This document shows positions 22,180 through 34,700 of a DNA stretch of 64,000 bases, piece after piece (position 1 is the first letter of the stretch; each line of letters begins with the position of its first letter). The stretch is from Penicillus capitatus (Eukaryota; Chlorophyta). The position numbers and the translations under genes are program-made. The notes beneath the pieces are model-generated. The model saw only the letters and a program-made list of their open reading frames with translations. It was not told the DNA's origin and did not search any database. The DNA lies in assembly GCA_965649825.1 (NCBI GenBank), contig OZ287695.1:310001-374000 (forward strand), read 5' to 3'.

Positions 22180-22967
22180 TTAATGAGGAGAAGACAAGCA
22201 GATGGCTCTTTCATTCTCAAAAGTGTGCTGTCCCACGGAACGACGCAAGATGAGGCAGGAGATCTCTTCTGAGCGGAAATCGGCATCGAAGGCGTCCCAT
22301 TCCAGACGCGAAACGACGAAGTGGTGTTGGCAGCGATGGAGAAAGGCATCTTCGGCATGGGCATTGCGTCCGTGGCAGACCAAAGCAATGCCGTCGTCAT
22401 TCATGAACGCATCGAGGCTGGAGACGAGTGATGTGACGTTTGCGTTGTCGTACATGACGTCGCAGGCGACGACGAGATCGAACGGCGGCGCTGCGTTGGC
22501 GGTATTGCCCCACACGTGAGCAGCGACGCAGATTTCGACGGCGCCTGCGTTTGCCTGACAGTTACGTTGGAGCAGGGGTAGATTCTCCGGCAGATCTGTC
22601 GCCATCACACAGAGGGGACGTTGATGTGACAGCACGGCGGCAACGAGTCCACATCCCGCGCTCAGATCCAGACAACGGCAGCCGTCGATCCACCTCTCCC
22701 CATGTCGCTCCAAAAACTTACTCATCACAATTGAGCTGCCAGCAAACGTCACATCACGCAGGGTCTGTACGAGCAAGGACGGGAGAACCTGTCCCAGACA
22801 GTCGAGGCGAATCCCGTTGCGTGGAAGCGTTGCTGTTGCAGCACGATGGGACGTCCGTTGTCGAGCGTGTACGTGTAGGGCGCATCGAATTTTTCTCGAT
22901 CGCTTCGATACTCGCGTTTCCATTTCAGCGCCTGGAGAAAGGCCATTTCGTGCGTAATGAGTGCCAT
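22180..22967 (-). CDS. METTL21-like protein methyltransferase
   Basis: Two exons, 22967-22789 and 22735-22180, separated by a 53-nt intron, give 244 aa. It is a seven-beta-strand SAM-dependent methyltransferase of the METTL21/EEF2KMT (Methyltransf_16) group, which usually methylates lysines of chaperones or translation factors. The entry motif STVWDSSIVMSKFLE is created by the splice. The SAM loop CLDLSAGCGLVAAVL, the acidic ATDLPENLPLLQRN and the catalytic-loop motif DLVVACDVMYD (normally D-V-x-Y-D/E) follow. Its start codon lies inside the start of the divergent INO80C gene: the two coding regions overlap head to head by 11 bp, so no separate promoter space exists between the ATGs. Confidence 0.85.
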
Positions 22968-23352
22968 CGAGATTCCCGTCCGCGCGACGGTGGAGGTCGG
23001 CGACGGGGGTCTGGAGAAAACGGATCTCTTCGTTCCGCGTCATCTGCCGTTCAAGCGCCGCCACCCTTTCCGCGACGGCCGGCGTTACTGGAAGCGACTG
23101 AAACAGATTTCGACGAACGAAACCGACAGCGCCACAAAGGACGTGCCAAAGTACGCCACCATCGAAGCTGGGCCCTCCCTCTATCCCGCCAAAAAATACT
23201 GTGACCTCACTGGACTGCCCGCCAATTACGTCGACCCCAAGACCAAGCTCAGATACGCCAACGAAGAGCTCTTTGGCGTCGTGCGTTCTCTCCCCAACGA
23301 TGTCGTCCAGTCATGTCTCGCCATACGCAATGCCCACGTCGTCTTGCGCTGA
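22957..23352 (+). CDS. INO80C: INO80 complex subunit C (Ies6-like)
   Basis: A single exon of 131 codons plus stop. The C-terminal half is the YL1-C domain typical of INO80C/Ies6, with AKKYCDLTGLPANYVDPKT, LRYANEELFGVVRSLP and a terminal NAHVVLR. The middle FKRRHPFRDGRRYWKRLKQI is the basic arginine-rich stretch also seen in the family. The protein is a nuclear subunit of the INO80 chromatin remodeller that, with the actin-related protein Arp5, couples ATPase activity to nucleosome sliding. Length matches small family members. The first ATG overlaps the divergent methyltransferase coding start; an internal start is possible, but no later ATG precedes the conserved region. The NADPH oxidase gene begins only 73 bp downstream. 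Confidence 0.88.
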   Translation: MSAIEIPVRATVEVGDGGLEKTDLFVPRHLPFKRRHPFRDGRRYWKRLKQISTNETDSATKDVPKYATIEAGPSLYPAKKYCDLTGLPANYVDPKTKLRYANEELFGVVRSLPNDVVQSCLAIRNAHVVLR

Positions 23353-23425
23353 ACGGTCTGTTGTAACGATGGACGGACGACGGACGGCGTGACGATCCGT
23401 CGTGGAATCGTTCTTGGAATCGTCG

Positions 23426-26064
23426 ATGGGTTTAGTCTTCCGCTCGCCGCGCGTCGAGTCCGCAATCATGCCGCTGTCGCCAGCATCGAGCCGACAGTTC
23501 GTGGAACATGCGTTGCATGAGCGATTCCGCGAAACGTGCGATGGCGATCGAACGCTGTCCTATGCGCAGTTCGTCGATATCGCCGGCTGTCGTAGCGATC
23601 TTTTCGCGCGGCGGCTTTTCGAGGCGATCGATACCGATAAGAGCGGCGATATCAGTTTCGACGAACTCCTCGAGGCCGTTTACATTCTCCAGTCGCGTGA
23701 TACCGATCAACGCAAGCGTTTTATCTTTGATCTTTTTGATCTCGACGGCAATGGCGTCATCACGGAAAAGGAGCTTCGCGTCATTCTGGGTGCCAGTTTG
23801 GAAGAGGGCGATATGAACACGTCTAAAGAAGAACGCGACGGTCTGGTCTCCTCCCTCGTGCATTTCTTCGACATCGGTGCCGAGGACGCCCTCCACTACG
23901 AAGAATTCAGCCGGACACTGGATCTCTACCCCGACATGCTCGAAGGCTTCTCCCTCGAAGGCATCGCCATCTGTCGGTCAAAAGGCGAAGCGCCACGAAA
24001 GAGGACTCGGCGTCATAAACTCACCCTCTGGTTGCAGAACCATCCCCAATGGATCATCACCTACACACTGCTCACCCTCACGCTACTGGGATGCTTCTAC
24101 TGGCGATTTCAGCGCTATATGTGGACATGCGACGACGAGGACGGTGGATACGTGCTACGGACGGGGAGAGACGCTGAGGATGATCATCTGCGGTGCATGG
24201 ATGCACGAAAGCGCCGGCTTATGGGGTGGTCCTTGCCCATTGCCAAAGGGGCGGGGCAGGCGATGAAAGCGACCTTTACGCTGATTCTCCTGCCCGTCTC
24301 GCGTAATCTCATGACGACGCTGCGATCGACCGTCCTAAAGTACTTCTTCGATTTCGACGCCAATATCGATTTTCATAAAGTACTGGGGACGGTTGGATTT
24401 GCATTGGCGTGGACACACACCCTCTGCCACATTTGCGATCTCAAGCGATGGTCCGATCCAGATCGAAGGCATCTCTATTTCGACGCCTTTCCGCATCACG
24501 ACGCGCAGCCATCGATCGCCGATCTCCTCCGGGCGCAAGTCACGATCACGGGGATGATGTTGATCACGATCTACACCGTCGCGGCGATGTACGCACTGGA
24601 CTACCCGAGGAAGTTCGCCATCTTCCATCCCAAACGTCACGTCCATCCCTCCGGCGCGCTCGACGGACTGTGTCTCTCCATCGGCCGCTGCCTCAACGAC
24701 TTCAATCATTTTTGGTACACCCATCAGCTCTTTGCCCTTTTCTATATCTGCCTCGTCCTCCATCCCAAACCCGCCGTCCCCAACGAACGCGACGAATGGG
24801 CTGTCAGCGATGCGTGGGTCTGGGTCTTTATCCCTGCCTTGATCTATCTGCTGGAACGTCTGGCGCGCTTTGTCATGTCGGAAGCCCACGACACCAGCGT
24901 CCTCTCGGCTGACATCCACGCGGGCAACGTCGTCGAGCTCAAGATCATGAAGCCCAGAGGACTTGTCTATATCGCCGGACAATACGTCTTCCTCAACTGC
25001 CCACAACTCTCCAGGCATCGCCCCTCTCGCCAGATGGACCCTCTATTTGTCGTTCAGGTTCGAGTGGCATCCCTTCACCCTTACCTCCTCACCGGGCGAC
25101 TCCTATCTCAGTGTCCACATCCGCGCCGCCGGCGATTGGACACAGGAGTTGTATGACGCCGCCAAGAGGCATTGGAAATTGAGTGAGAGTGGCGAGGTGC
25201 CTTTGGAAAAGAGTAACAGCGCCTTTACGCGGCGGCGCACGACGTCTGTGATGATCACCTCCGTCAGCGGCCTCAATACCGAAGTCGTCACCGGGAGCTT
25301 CCCTTTCGATATCAAAATCGACGGACCCTTCGGCGCACCGACGCAAAACTATAAAGACTACAAAGTAGCGCCGCCGTTTTCTTGCGCCGCCACGATGCGA
25401 CGTTGCGTAGATCATCGTCTTGATCGGCGCCGGCATCGGCGTGACGCCCTTCGCTTCGGTACTGACCGATCTGCTAGATATCATGCAGCACCACAAGTGC
25501 CCAAAGTGCGGCGCCGTCAATTTGCCCAAGTCTTTCCGCGTTCAGAAGGTCTACTTCTACTGGACGGTGCGCTCCCGCAAAGAAGCGGCCTGGTTTAAGC
25601 ACGTCTTGGAGGCGATCAGTCTACAAGACGACAACGACTACATCGATATCAACATCCACATCACGAGCTTCCGACAGTACCGCCGCCGCCGCCATGTCGC
25701 GTCTGGCGTGAGGGGTCGAAGTGTAGGGCGAATGATCTGCGTGTCATGTTGCTCAGACTGGCACAGCAGCACGGAAAGGAGCACGGTTTCGATCCGTTGG
25801 CTGGCTTTCGCACGCGAGCCGTGACGAATTTTGGCCGGCCGAATTGGCAGGACGTCTTTCAGAAGATCAAAACGGCGCACCGCGATCAGACCCACCACTG
25901 CGGCGTCTTCTACTGTGGACCCAACAGCCTTGCAGCGGTAGCCTTGCCGCACTCGGCACCGATCCCTTGACGGACGCTCGTCGGTGCAGGTGTTAAGGGA
26001 AGAGACGCGGAAGCACAGTTCGAAAGAGATGGTCTTTGAGCTCAATACCGAGTCCTTTGGCTAA
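23426..26064 (+). CDS. EF-hand NADPH oxidase (RBOH/NOX5 type)
   Basis: Exons 23426-25014, 25058-25364, 25411-25676, 25727-25937 and 25990-26064 give 815 aa. Two EF-hands ([24 protein letters not shown]) lie near residues 70-125. A six-helix ferric-reductase core follows, with two H-x13-H haem-binding pairs: one starting FHKVLGTVG and ending WTH, the other [14 protein letters not shown]. The FAD motif HPFTLTS, NADPH-binding GPFGAPT and GAGIGVTPF, and a C-terminal FELNTESFG complete the enzyme. It would transfer electrons from cytosolic NADPH across a membrane to O2, making superoxide under Ca2+ control. Intron 1 appears to be a 43-nt GC-AG intron (CAG|gcatcg), required to restore SRFEWHPF. The stop overlaps the 3' end of the convergent RPAP1 gene by 4 bp. 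Confidence 0.92.
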
Positions 26065-29000
26065 TCGCCCTCTTTTGGTTTTGATACATGACATAGTATC
26101 TCATTGGCCCAGTCGTGGAGCCCCGTCTGTAATCTCGCCGCTTTCTTGAGCGTACCGTTCGCCAATGATGTCGCCAAACACGCGCGGAGTGACGCGGAGG
26201 GCTCGACGGAGCGATAGGCGGAGGGATCGCCGTACCAGAGATGTCGAGGAGGAATACCGTGTAATAGGGCGTTTGCTTCGAGAAGGGTCCACGCCGCGAT
26301 CTTGAGCGCCGCCGGTACAGCGTCGAGGAAGACGAGAGCAACGACGCGTCCGAGAGCGACCTCACCCGATGCCATGAAGGCGTCCAGGAGGTGCTCGACG
26401 AATGCTGCGGTCCATTGGGCAAAGGCATCGCGATGGCGTCCTTGGTCGATGTACTTTTCGACGAGGACGGCGAAACACCGCTGGACGAAATGATGTGACC
26501 CGTCGGCGGCGTCCTCTTCCAGAAAGACGCGTTGAATCAATAGCTGGAGCTTCTCTCCAGGGGACAACGAAGAGAGCAGCGCGTTCGATAGGTGATGGGT
26601 TTCGAGGTAGACCACAAGGGCCAACTGACTCTTCAAGAGAACGCGCGCAGCGTCGGTGAGCGATGTCTGTGCGGCGTCGGAAGTTTTCCAGCGACGCAGT
26701 AGAAAATCGGGTGGCGGCGGGAAATGCGACCCGACGGCGGCGTTGACGCCGACGGGACGGATGGAGAAAGGCGAAGGGTCGAGAGGAACGTCGAGGTGGC
26801 CGCACCAGGTCGTCACGAATCCGTCCAGCAAAACGCGCCGCCATTCGTGTAGCTCTTCTGACAGACCCTCTTCGTCGCCTTCCTCCTTCGACGTCTTTTC
26901 TGCCAATGTGCGCATCACGCTTGCGTGAAGGGTGTCTACGTTAAGGACGGAGCTTAGACAGATCATGGCTTGGTCTTCGCTTCCGAGCGGCATCCACGTG
27001 ACACTGCGCCATGCCAGATTCAACTGCTCGTGTAGAGGCAGGGCGTTTGGCTGCGTCTGGCAGACGACGTGGAGAAACGCGGCGACGCATTGGGCAAATG
27101 GACGCAATGCCTGTACCTTGGCAATCTCCTCCAGTTCCACGATGCGGCAGGGATGGACCAGCGCCGCCATCGCCTGGGGAAGGCGCGTCGACAACGCTTC
27201 CACGAGCATTGTCGAGTGCGCCTTCAATCTGGCATCCTTCGCCGTCGCCCGCGCCAATCTACGCAAAAAATCTCGATCTCGCTCACCATTGAGGGAACGC
27301 GACTTGAGCACGCTCGTGATGAACATGGCACCCGTAGGTGATGGCAGGCGACTGTTGGTGGCATCAAAGAGGGTGCACTTCTCGAGGACGTCGCGTTTGG
27401 AGACGACTAGTTCCAGTAGGCGTCTTTCGAGCACTCCATCCGTCGGTCTCTGCTCAGCAACCGTCGCATCTCGTTGCTCGTCTGCGAAGAACATGAACGC
27501 CGCCGCGCAGCATGCCTCGTCTCCCGTCGAAAAATCCTCAAGCAGAAAAGATAGCCATTCAGCCGCAGCTTTGCGCAAAGATGCGCTGCAGGAAGGGGAA
27601 AGGCGACGAACGGAAGTCGCGTTGGCTTGGGCGACGTCTTCCGTCGCCGTCAGGCACCAGAACACCTCCGTTGCCGCCGCCGCCACCTCATGGCGTCGAG
27701 TCGGCGTCGACAAGAGTGGGAAGTAGATCGAAAACAGATCTTCCATCGAAAGAAAGACCTCGCCTCGATACCAAGCGACGCGCCAGAGACGAAAGAACCA
27801 TGACAAGAGCACCAGTTCTTCCGACACGGCATCCGCTGTGACAGGATGCTCCATCCAACGCTGGACATCGCACAGTGCCATCTCCAGCCATCCTGCGCAC
27901 CGAGTGTCGTCTGGCCAGACGTCTGTAAGGCGAGGACGTACCGTGCGATTTCAGGAGAGGGAGAGCGGTCGGGAGGACGGCGCTCCATGTGCAGAGGCAC
28001 TGTAGAAAGGGAAGACGCGTTTTGAAGTCCGGCTGCTCGGCGATGGCGGTTCGGAGACGGATAAGGAGGAGAATGTCGTGGGAGAGGCGCTCGGCGAGTT
28101 CGGCACCACGTAGACAGAGAGACGTCACCAACTGCAGCACCGTCGGAAGCGTCGCCGGGCGTATGACGGAACGGACATCCTCGACGCATCCGCTCTCAAG
28201 CTCGCGTCCGAGAACTCTTCTGAACGAGGGTGGTTCGCCGGAGAGCGCAGCATGCCACGGATACGAAGGCTGCAGCCGTTCGAGCGGCGGAGGGACGCTC
28301 GTACAGAACGGTAGCCATTGGTCGGCAACATCGGAGCGATTTTGATCAGCAGGATGCTTTCCACGACATATCTCAGCCAAAATCTCCAGCGCCGCCAGCG
28401 ACACGGCCGGCGGCGTTCCGACCAATGCCCCTCGCAACAGCGCCACCGCATTCAACTCCAGCAACACAAACGCCCGGACGTCGTTCCACGTGAGGCTCGT
28501 GATGTCCGACGGGATGCTGTCCGGCAACCGAAGAGGTGTCGATGCACCGAGACGGCAATGATGATCGATCTGCCGCAGCAACCGCAAACCCGCCATACGC
28601 TGTCCTTGAACGACACTCTGCGTCAGAGCCGCCATCTCGGGTAACGTATAGACGCCACACGACGCGGCATGTCCTTCGTCTTCTCGAAGAGCATCTCGAT
28701 TCAGGGCGCGTTCGATATCGCTCGGGTGCTTTTGCAGCTCCTCTTCTGTGAGCCATCCCACAACGACGCCCTCCAGATTCCAGCGAAGACGCGATACAGG
28801 CGAGGCGTACGATGCGCTGCGTCCTGATGCGCGTTGCTTCTGTCGGGCGCGATCTGTGAGAAATGTAACGGTCTCTGGCTTCAGCTTCGCCCTAACTTCC
28901 GCTTGCGCTTCCAGAATCTACCACTCCGGAACACATCGACGCCTGTTGAGTTAGGCGGCGCCGACCTCATCTCGCGTCATGCGTCGCAGCACGCGCTCTC

Positions 29001-29211
29001 CGAACGACGTCCCCTCTGCCATCTCTCCCATTGTCTCACTCTTTCTCGACCTGCCCTTTGGCTTCTATCTCACACAAAGACCATCCCTACCATCCACATC
29101 TGTCACATCATCCAACTGCCGTACCGTCCACTCCGTTCGATGCCGAGCCTCGGGAAAACCGGAAGCCTGTCTTGAAAACGTCACAGCCGTCGTCTGACTC
29201 GGTCTCTCCAT
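26061..29211 (-). CDS. RPAP1: RPAP1-like protein (MINIYO family)
   Basis: Four exons (29211-29107, 29064-28966, 28917-27942, 27892-26061) give about 1,003 aa. The N-terminal RPAP1 motif is rebuilt by splicing: MTRDE|ILEAQAEVRAKL. It is followed by RLRWNLEG, the RPAP1-C region, and by EDEGHAASCGVYTLPEMAAL with SVVQGQRMAGLRLL, which resembles the plant MINIYO/RPAP1 core. The rest is a helical solenoid ending near PRHLWYGDPSAYRSVE, like family C-termini. RPAP1 helps RNA polymerase II assembly, nuclear import and Mediator contact. The protein is shorter than animal or plant members (usually above 1,300 aa). The first exon is uncertain: an open frame continues upstream to 29364 and an acidic exon further upstream cannot be excluded. 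Confidence 0.78.
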
Positions 29212-29740
29212 CACCTCGCCGACCAAACCTCCCTCCACTCCGTTGCCGCCTTCACCCGCACTCTCCACTCTAACCTCCCCTCCGATGGCGTACCTTCCGT
29301 CGCTCTCTGTCGTCCTCTCACCCGTATCGCCTTTGCCGCCGGACGCACGCCACGCTAGACACACCCCTTCGCTCTCCTGCGACTCTTCTCGATCTTACTG
29401 GCGGTCTCTCTTCTTCCTCCATCTCGATCTCTTCGCGTAGGTAATGCGTCATGACGAGACAGCACAGACAGCACTAAAGTGAAAGGACAGGATAGAGGTT
29501 ACGTATTGTTCTTGCTTTGTTCTCGACCGGTTGGTTGACGTTGAACGCAAATCGTCACGTTCTTTGATTTTGGCGTCGTTTTCGCCGTCGGTTGTGGCGT
29601 TACTGATTTCATTACCTTCGAAGTTAAATATCTGTCGTTGACCAACCGTTGACGCAGACGCTGACTTTCTGAAACGCGCCCTCCGTTTTGCGTCGCTTCG
29701 TGCCGTTGTCCACTCTCGAAACGTACCGTCGCCAAGAAAC

Positions 29741-31114
29741 ATGGGCAAACTACAAGGTCCCCCTGCCAAAGCTATCGTTGCTGGACGGCGTCCCTACTGG
29801 ACGGCCGAAGAAGACGCACAACTCGTTCGCCTCGTCAAGAAATATGGCACCAAAAATTGGGGCATCATTGCCAAGGAACTGCACAGTCCTATTCCACGCA
29901 AAGGCAAAAGCTGCCGGTCCGTAAACACGCAACGTCACATCTCTCTGTGCATCCGGTCATACCGACATCGATGATAGGTCACGATGGATGCATCAACTCA
30001 ACCCCTGCATCAAACACGAGCCCTTCTCTGTCGAAGAGGAACGCATCTTGATTGCAAAGCAACGGGAGTTTGGCAACAAGTGGTCCAAAATCGCGGCGTT
30101 TTTGCCAGGGAGAACGGACAATGCGATCAAGAACCATTGGCATGGACATGTGAAGAGACGCCTCTCTGCGCGGAGCTTCTCTTCGGACGAAGAAGACAGT
30201 CTGATGGAAATGAAAAACGAAGAGCCGTGGAACGCGATGGTCGAACTCTTTCCTGTGCCGCTGCTCAGGAGTCGACTCGGCAGCTCCGCTGCATCGCGCA
30301 CGGCACAACGAGATATGGAATGTGCAAGGATATTGCTAGAACTCTCCCGAACGAACATACCACCATCATCATCATGTACAGCCGCCACCCTGTCGCTTCG
30401 CCTAACGCATGTCGGTTGGCAGATGTGGGATTAAGGAATGAGGCAGACGTGTTTGTCAAGAAGGAGCTGCTGTCGGAAGAGGAGGGATCGGAGAGTTCAA
30501 AAGAGCCCAACAATGGCTACGCTTCCATGGCGGCGGCATCGCTGTCTGTTGCTGGAATGGAGGCGGGTTTGAGAGATGAAGAAAACAACCGTCCCATCAT
30601 GACATCATCGTCTGAACCGATGCGCGTAGATGCGCAGAAGATTCTGAGCGAGACGCTGGAATCGGCCGGACTGGCACACTACACCGTTTTGCCCCTCTGT
30701 CCTATCAAAGAGGAGGACATCAACAGCGAACAGCATGTCGTGATCGTCCTGCCGTCAAACGAAGATGTCCCCCTCCACGATCGCTGCTCAGAAGGGGCCT
30801 CTCTCTGTATGTTGCCTGAGGAACGGCTCAGCGGCATTCGGGATCTTCCACAGACCACCACGACATCCTGTACCTTTCTCGAGACCAAACATCGTCCATC
30901 GATGCCATCTGCGTACACCCTCGCCTCCTGCCATCCATCCGAGGCCACCCGCGAGCGAATGGTGGTGAATGAAAATATGTCGACTGCCCTGTTTCCAACC
31001 GTCTCCAGACGAGAAGGGACGATGCCCGTGCGGCGGTTGTTTGACATCTCTCCCGCATTCGATGCATCTTCCTCATCGCAGTATCATCGTCATCGTCCTC
31101 ATCATATGCATTAG
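29741..31114 (+). CDS. R2R3-type MYB transcription factor
   Basis: Three exons (29741-29916, 29978-30375, 30423-31114) give 421 aa. Two MYB repeats start about residue 17. The first is RPYWTAEEDAQLVRLVKKYG ending KGKSCRSRWMHQLNP, with three regularly spaced tryptophans; its end is created by the first splice. The second is FSVEEERILIAKQREFG then KWSKIAAFLPGRTDNAIKNH, with the first Trp replaced by Phe as is common. The remaining ~300 residues are acidic, Ser-rich and probably disordered, plausibly an activation region, ending in a His-rich stretch. It should act as a sequence-specific nuclear DNA-binding regulator. Its target genes cannot be inferred. Confidence 0.88.
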
Positions 31115-31733
31115 TCGCCGTCATCATCGTCATCCCTCTCCCTCACATCGTCATCTCGTCCCCCATCGATCGATCGATCGATCGATCGTCACTCTCGTGT
31201 CGTACGGAATCGAGATCGCGCGATGGGGGCGTGGTGTGTGTCGAGGCTGAGAAGGAGGCTAAGGAAGGAATTATTAGTACGTACTACTATGATCAATCTA
31301 TGGGTGGATGCGAAGGGGCCGAGTATGAATTATTTGAAGCATTAGTGAAGATGGAGGCCTTGGCCTTCACTCGTAGCGTTAAACTATCACAACAACTGTT
31401 TGATTTTCTCATGTTCTTTTTCATTTTGTATGGTATGGAATAATAGGATGCTAGGGTCGGACTGCTCTGTATCCCTTTTCTGATTTTCCTACATACTGAA
31501 TATAGAATTGTGCATCAGATGTGGCAAGTCATGCTTGACCATCACCTACTGCTTTGCTCACCTTCGCTGCCAAGTTAGCGACTCGACACACGTTGTAAAA
31601 CGCGTTCTCACCCACCATCGATTGAAGGGTCGTTGTGGATGACGGTTCGTGCATCTCTGTTATCGAGGCTCTATCTGCATTCATTGGTCTCTCATTTTGT
31701 GCGCTGGCTCCCTGGGATAAGTGTCTTTGTCGC
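31115..31733. other. intergenic with (ATCG)6 microsatellite
   Basis: Separates the MYB gene from the oxysterol-binding protein gene. A perfect run of six ATCG units lies at about 31165-31188. No other feature is recognised; an upstream non-coding exon of the next gene could lie here. Confidence 0.6.
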
Positions 31734-34700
31734 ATGAGCGTCTCCACGCCGAGAATGTCTGGAAACCGTAAAGAGCGCAAGGCGCACAAATCGCGTATCT
31801 GGAAATTTCCGGCAGGGCTTTCCGTCAAGAAGCCGCTCGAAGGCGCTACGGACGACGAGGAGTTGGCGCGGTCCTTTCCCAAAACGACCGCTGCCGATTT
31901 CCTCTACAACGACTCGGAAGACGACGCAAACAGCTCGGCAACCGTTGAGAAGTCGGGAAAGTCTTTCCCTGGGTCGCACCTATCGCCAAGTCAAAGAGGC
32001 AATTCGTTTTCGGCAGCGAGGCGAAAACATGCGCAGTTTGCTAACGACGGATATCCGCCTTCGGGGTATCTGTGGATTTGGATGGGGGTGCTGCGCCGAT
32101 GGCATCGAAATCACTTCCTCCTTGAGACGCCGGGTGTCTTGACGCACTCAAGGCGACGTGGCTCGCAAATGCGCGGCGCATTCTGTCTACGAGACGCCCG
32201 TGTCGTTTCGAGTCAGGGCCACTCAAGGCAGTTTTGTATCATTAGTCCCGCGGGCGTCGCTTACCTCAGGGCAATGACCAAGGACCAACGTGGACTGTGG
32301 ATAAACAGCATACGAACATCTATCGAAAAATACACGCAGTGCGTGGAACAGGCCGAGAGCATTCGGGCATCTGTGGGGACCACCTTCATGGCGGTCGAGC
32401 CCGAAGAAGCTCGGCTCGAAAACGAGGAGAGAGAGCGCGTCCATGAACGCATGAGTGAGCTGCTGCCGCATCAGGCTGTGCTGAAATGGCAGATGAATCA
32501 ACTGACACGGAAGATGGATGTCGTGGGTGGCGGCGGCGGCTGCGAGGCATCGTCTGATGGGAATTACTGCTCGATGGGACGACGTGCGTCGACGGAGAAC
32601 CGAGCGATGCGGAGATTGTCTACGCAGACAAGGGGTGGTTGTGGTCTGGAAGCACTCGATGAGAAACGGATGGTCCGTCATGCGAGTCTCACCAGTGAGC
32701 TGTCCCTGCCGTCGGTAAAATCGAATCTTCATGAACGACTGCCCCGTCGCGTGGTGGCCGTACAGAGCAGCGTATCGGCGGACGATTCGGCGGTCAGTAC
32801 CAAGTCATCGGTGCACGTGAAAGAAATGCGGGACCGAGCGGCGGCGCGTAAATGCCAGACGCCTCGGCCTGAAGGAGCGGTGCGCAGACGGATGACCAGG
32901 AGATCGCCGCGCAGACGGGCATCTCCTCGAGAAGTGGATGAAAATGGAAAGCGAGAATGTGTGACGCCACGTCTGTCGATCGACGCGACCATCGCGCCGC
33001 CATCGCCGCCACGTAGTCGAGATCTGGCATCTCTGAACGAGTCCGGCATGTGGAAGAGTTACCAGAACTTTATCGAAGCCGTTCAGCGCATCGTTCAGAA
33101 AGAGGTGCGATCGACGATGGAGCTCGAGATCGAGAACGCGGCGCTCAGACAGTTGCTGGAGATGCGACGAAGCGAGACGCCCGTCGCGCATCATCATTCG
33201 CTGCATGCGACGTCTGGATCGACATCGCGTTCCTATTCGACTGCCGAGTCCGAATTCGACGCGGCATTGCTGGAGCATTCGGAAGACGAGACGCTGGAAA
33301 AGAAGGAGATTCGCCCGCGGGGCGGCCCGCCGCCGCCGCCGCCAGAAGATACCAACAGTCATAACAACCGCGAGCTCATCGACGCTCTCGAAGTCGTGCG
33401 TCGTGCCGAGTACGTGACACGCAACAGCTCAAACAGCGAAGGACTGGTCGTCAGTCTACAGAGCGTCATCCCGCCGAAAGATTCAGAAGACGATTTCGAT
33501 GAAGAGTCATCGAATCTGGATCACGAAGTCTATCCCCCTTCGCTCTACTCATCGGCGGAGTTCTTCGTGAAGGAAGGGAATGATATGTATGCACTGGAGC
33601 CGCGAAATCGGCTACCAGCACCGCGTCCAATACAACGCGGATTTAGTTTATGGAGCATTCTTAAGAACGCCATCGGACGAGATCTCTCACGCATCACGAT
33701 GCCAGCCACCATCAATGAACCTCTCTCAGCCCTCCAACGCTTCGCCGAAGAATTTGAACACGCATCGTTCTTGACATCAGCCGCGCTCAGCAGTGATCCA
33801 CATGAGAGGCTGCTCTATGTGACCGCGTTTGCATTGTCGAGTTATCACGGGGCGCTGTTACGGGATAGCAAGCCGTTTAACCCCCTGCTGGGCGAGACCT
33901 TTGAGTGGTCCAACAATCAGTTGCGTTTCTTGGGTGAACAAGTGAGTCACCATCCTCCCGTTTCGTGCTTTCATGTCCAAGGATTCGATACGGAGGAGCA
34001 CGAAAAACAGCTCTACCACGTGCAGGGCGAATTGGAACTCAAGAGCAAGTTTTGGGGAACGACGCTGAATGTTTTCCCTGCCGGACGGATCGAACTGTTT
34101 CTGGAAACGACGCAAGAGCGTTACGTCTGGAACAAAGCCAGCATCTCAATTCATAACCTCGTTCTGGGACAGCTATGGTTAGATTTCCACGGAGAGATCC
34201 AGATAAAGAACGTCACGACGGGGGACACGGCGAAGATTCGATTGACCAAGGCTCGGGGGTTTGGTATGGATCGGGGCAATCTCGAGGGCAAAGTCTTCAA
34301 TGCGCAGAAAGAGGAAGTGTACGTTGTCGATGGCAACTTTACCAAATCGATCTACGCACGGCCGTCGGCACAGAGCCATCGCTACGAGATCTTTCGCGCC
34401 GCCGAGCCGCCGCCAGACGCCGGCGAGCAATACAATATGACGCCCTTTGCTGTGGCTCTGAATGACCTTCGCGGTGCGGAACCGGGAGAACTGCCGCGGA
34501 CAGATTCGCGATTTCGCACCGATATCCGTGCCCTAGAGGTGGGGGAGTTCAGCCGGGCAACGAGTGAGAAACTGAGACTCGAGGAGAAACAGCGGCAGAC
34601 GCGCAAAGTGCGCAAGGAGAACGGACAGAAGTACATTCCGATGTGGTTCAATCTGCGACGGCCGGACATCAAAGACCTCTCAAGGATCATGGATCACGAT

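Noticed and set aside
31165-31188. (ATCG)6 run as a regulatory palindrome
   Set aside because: It is self-complementary only because the unit is a palindrome; a simple microsatellite is the plainer reading.
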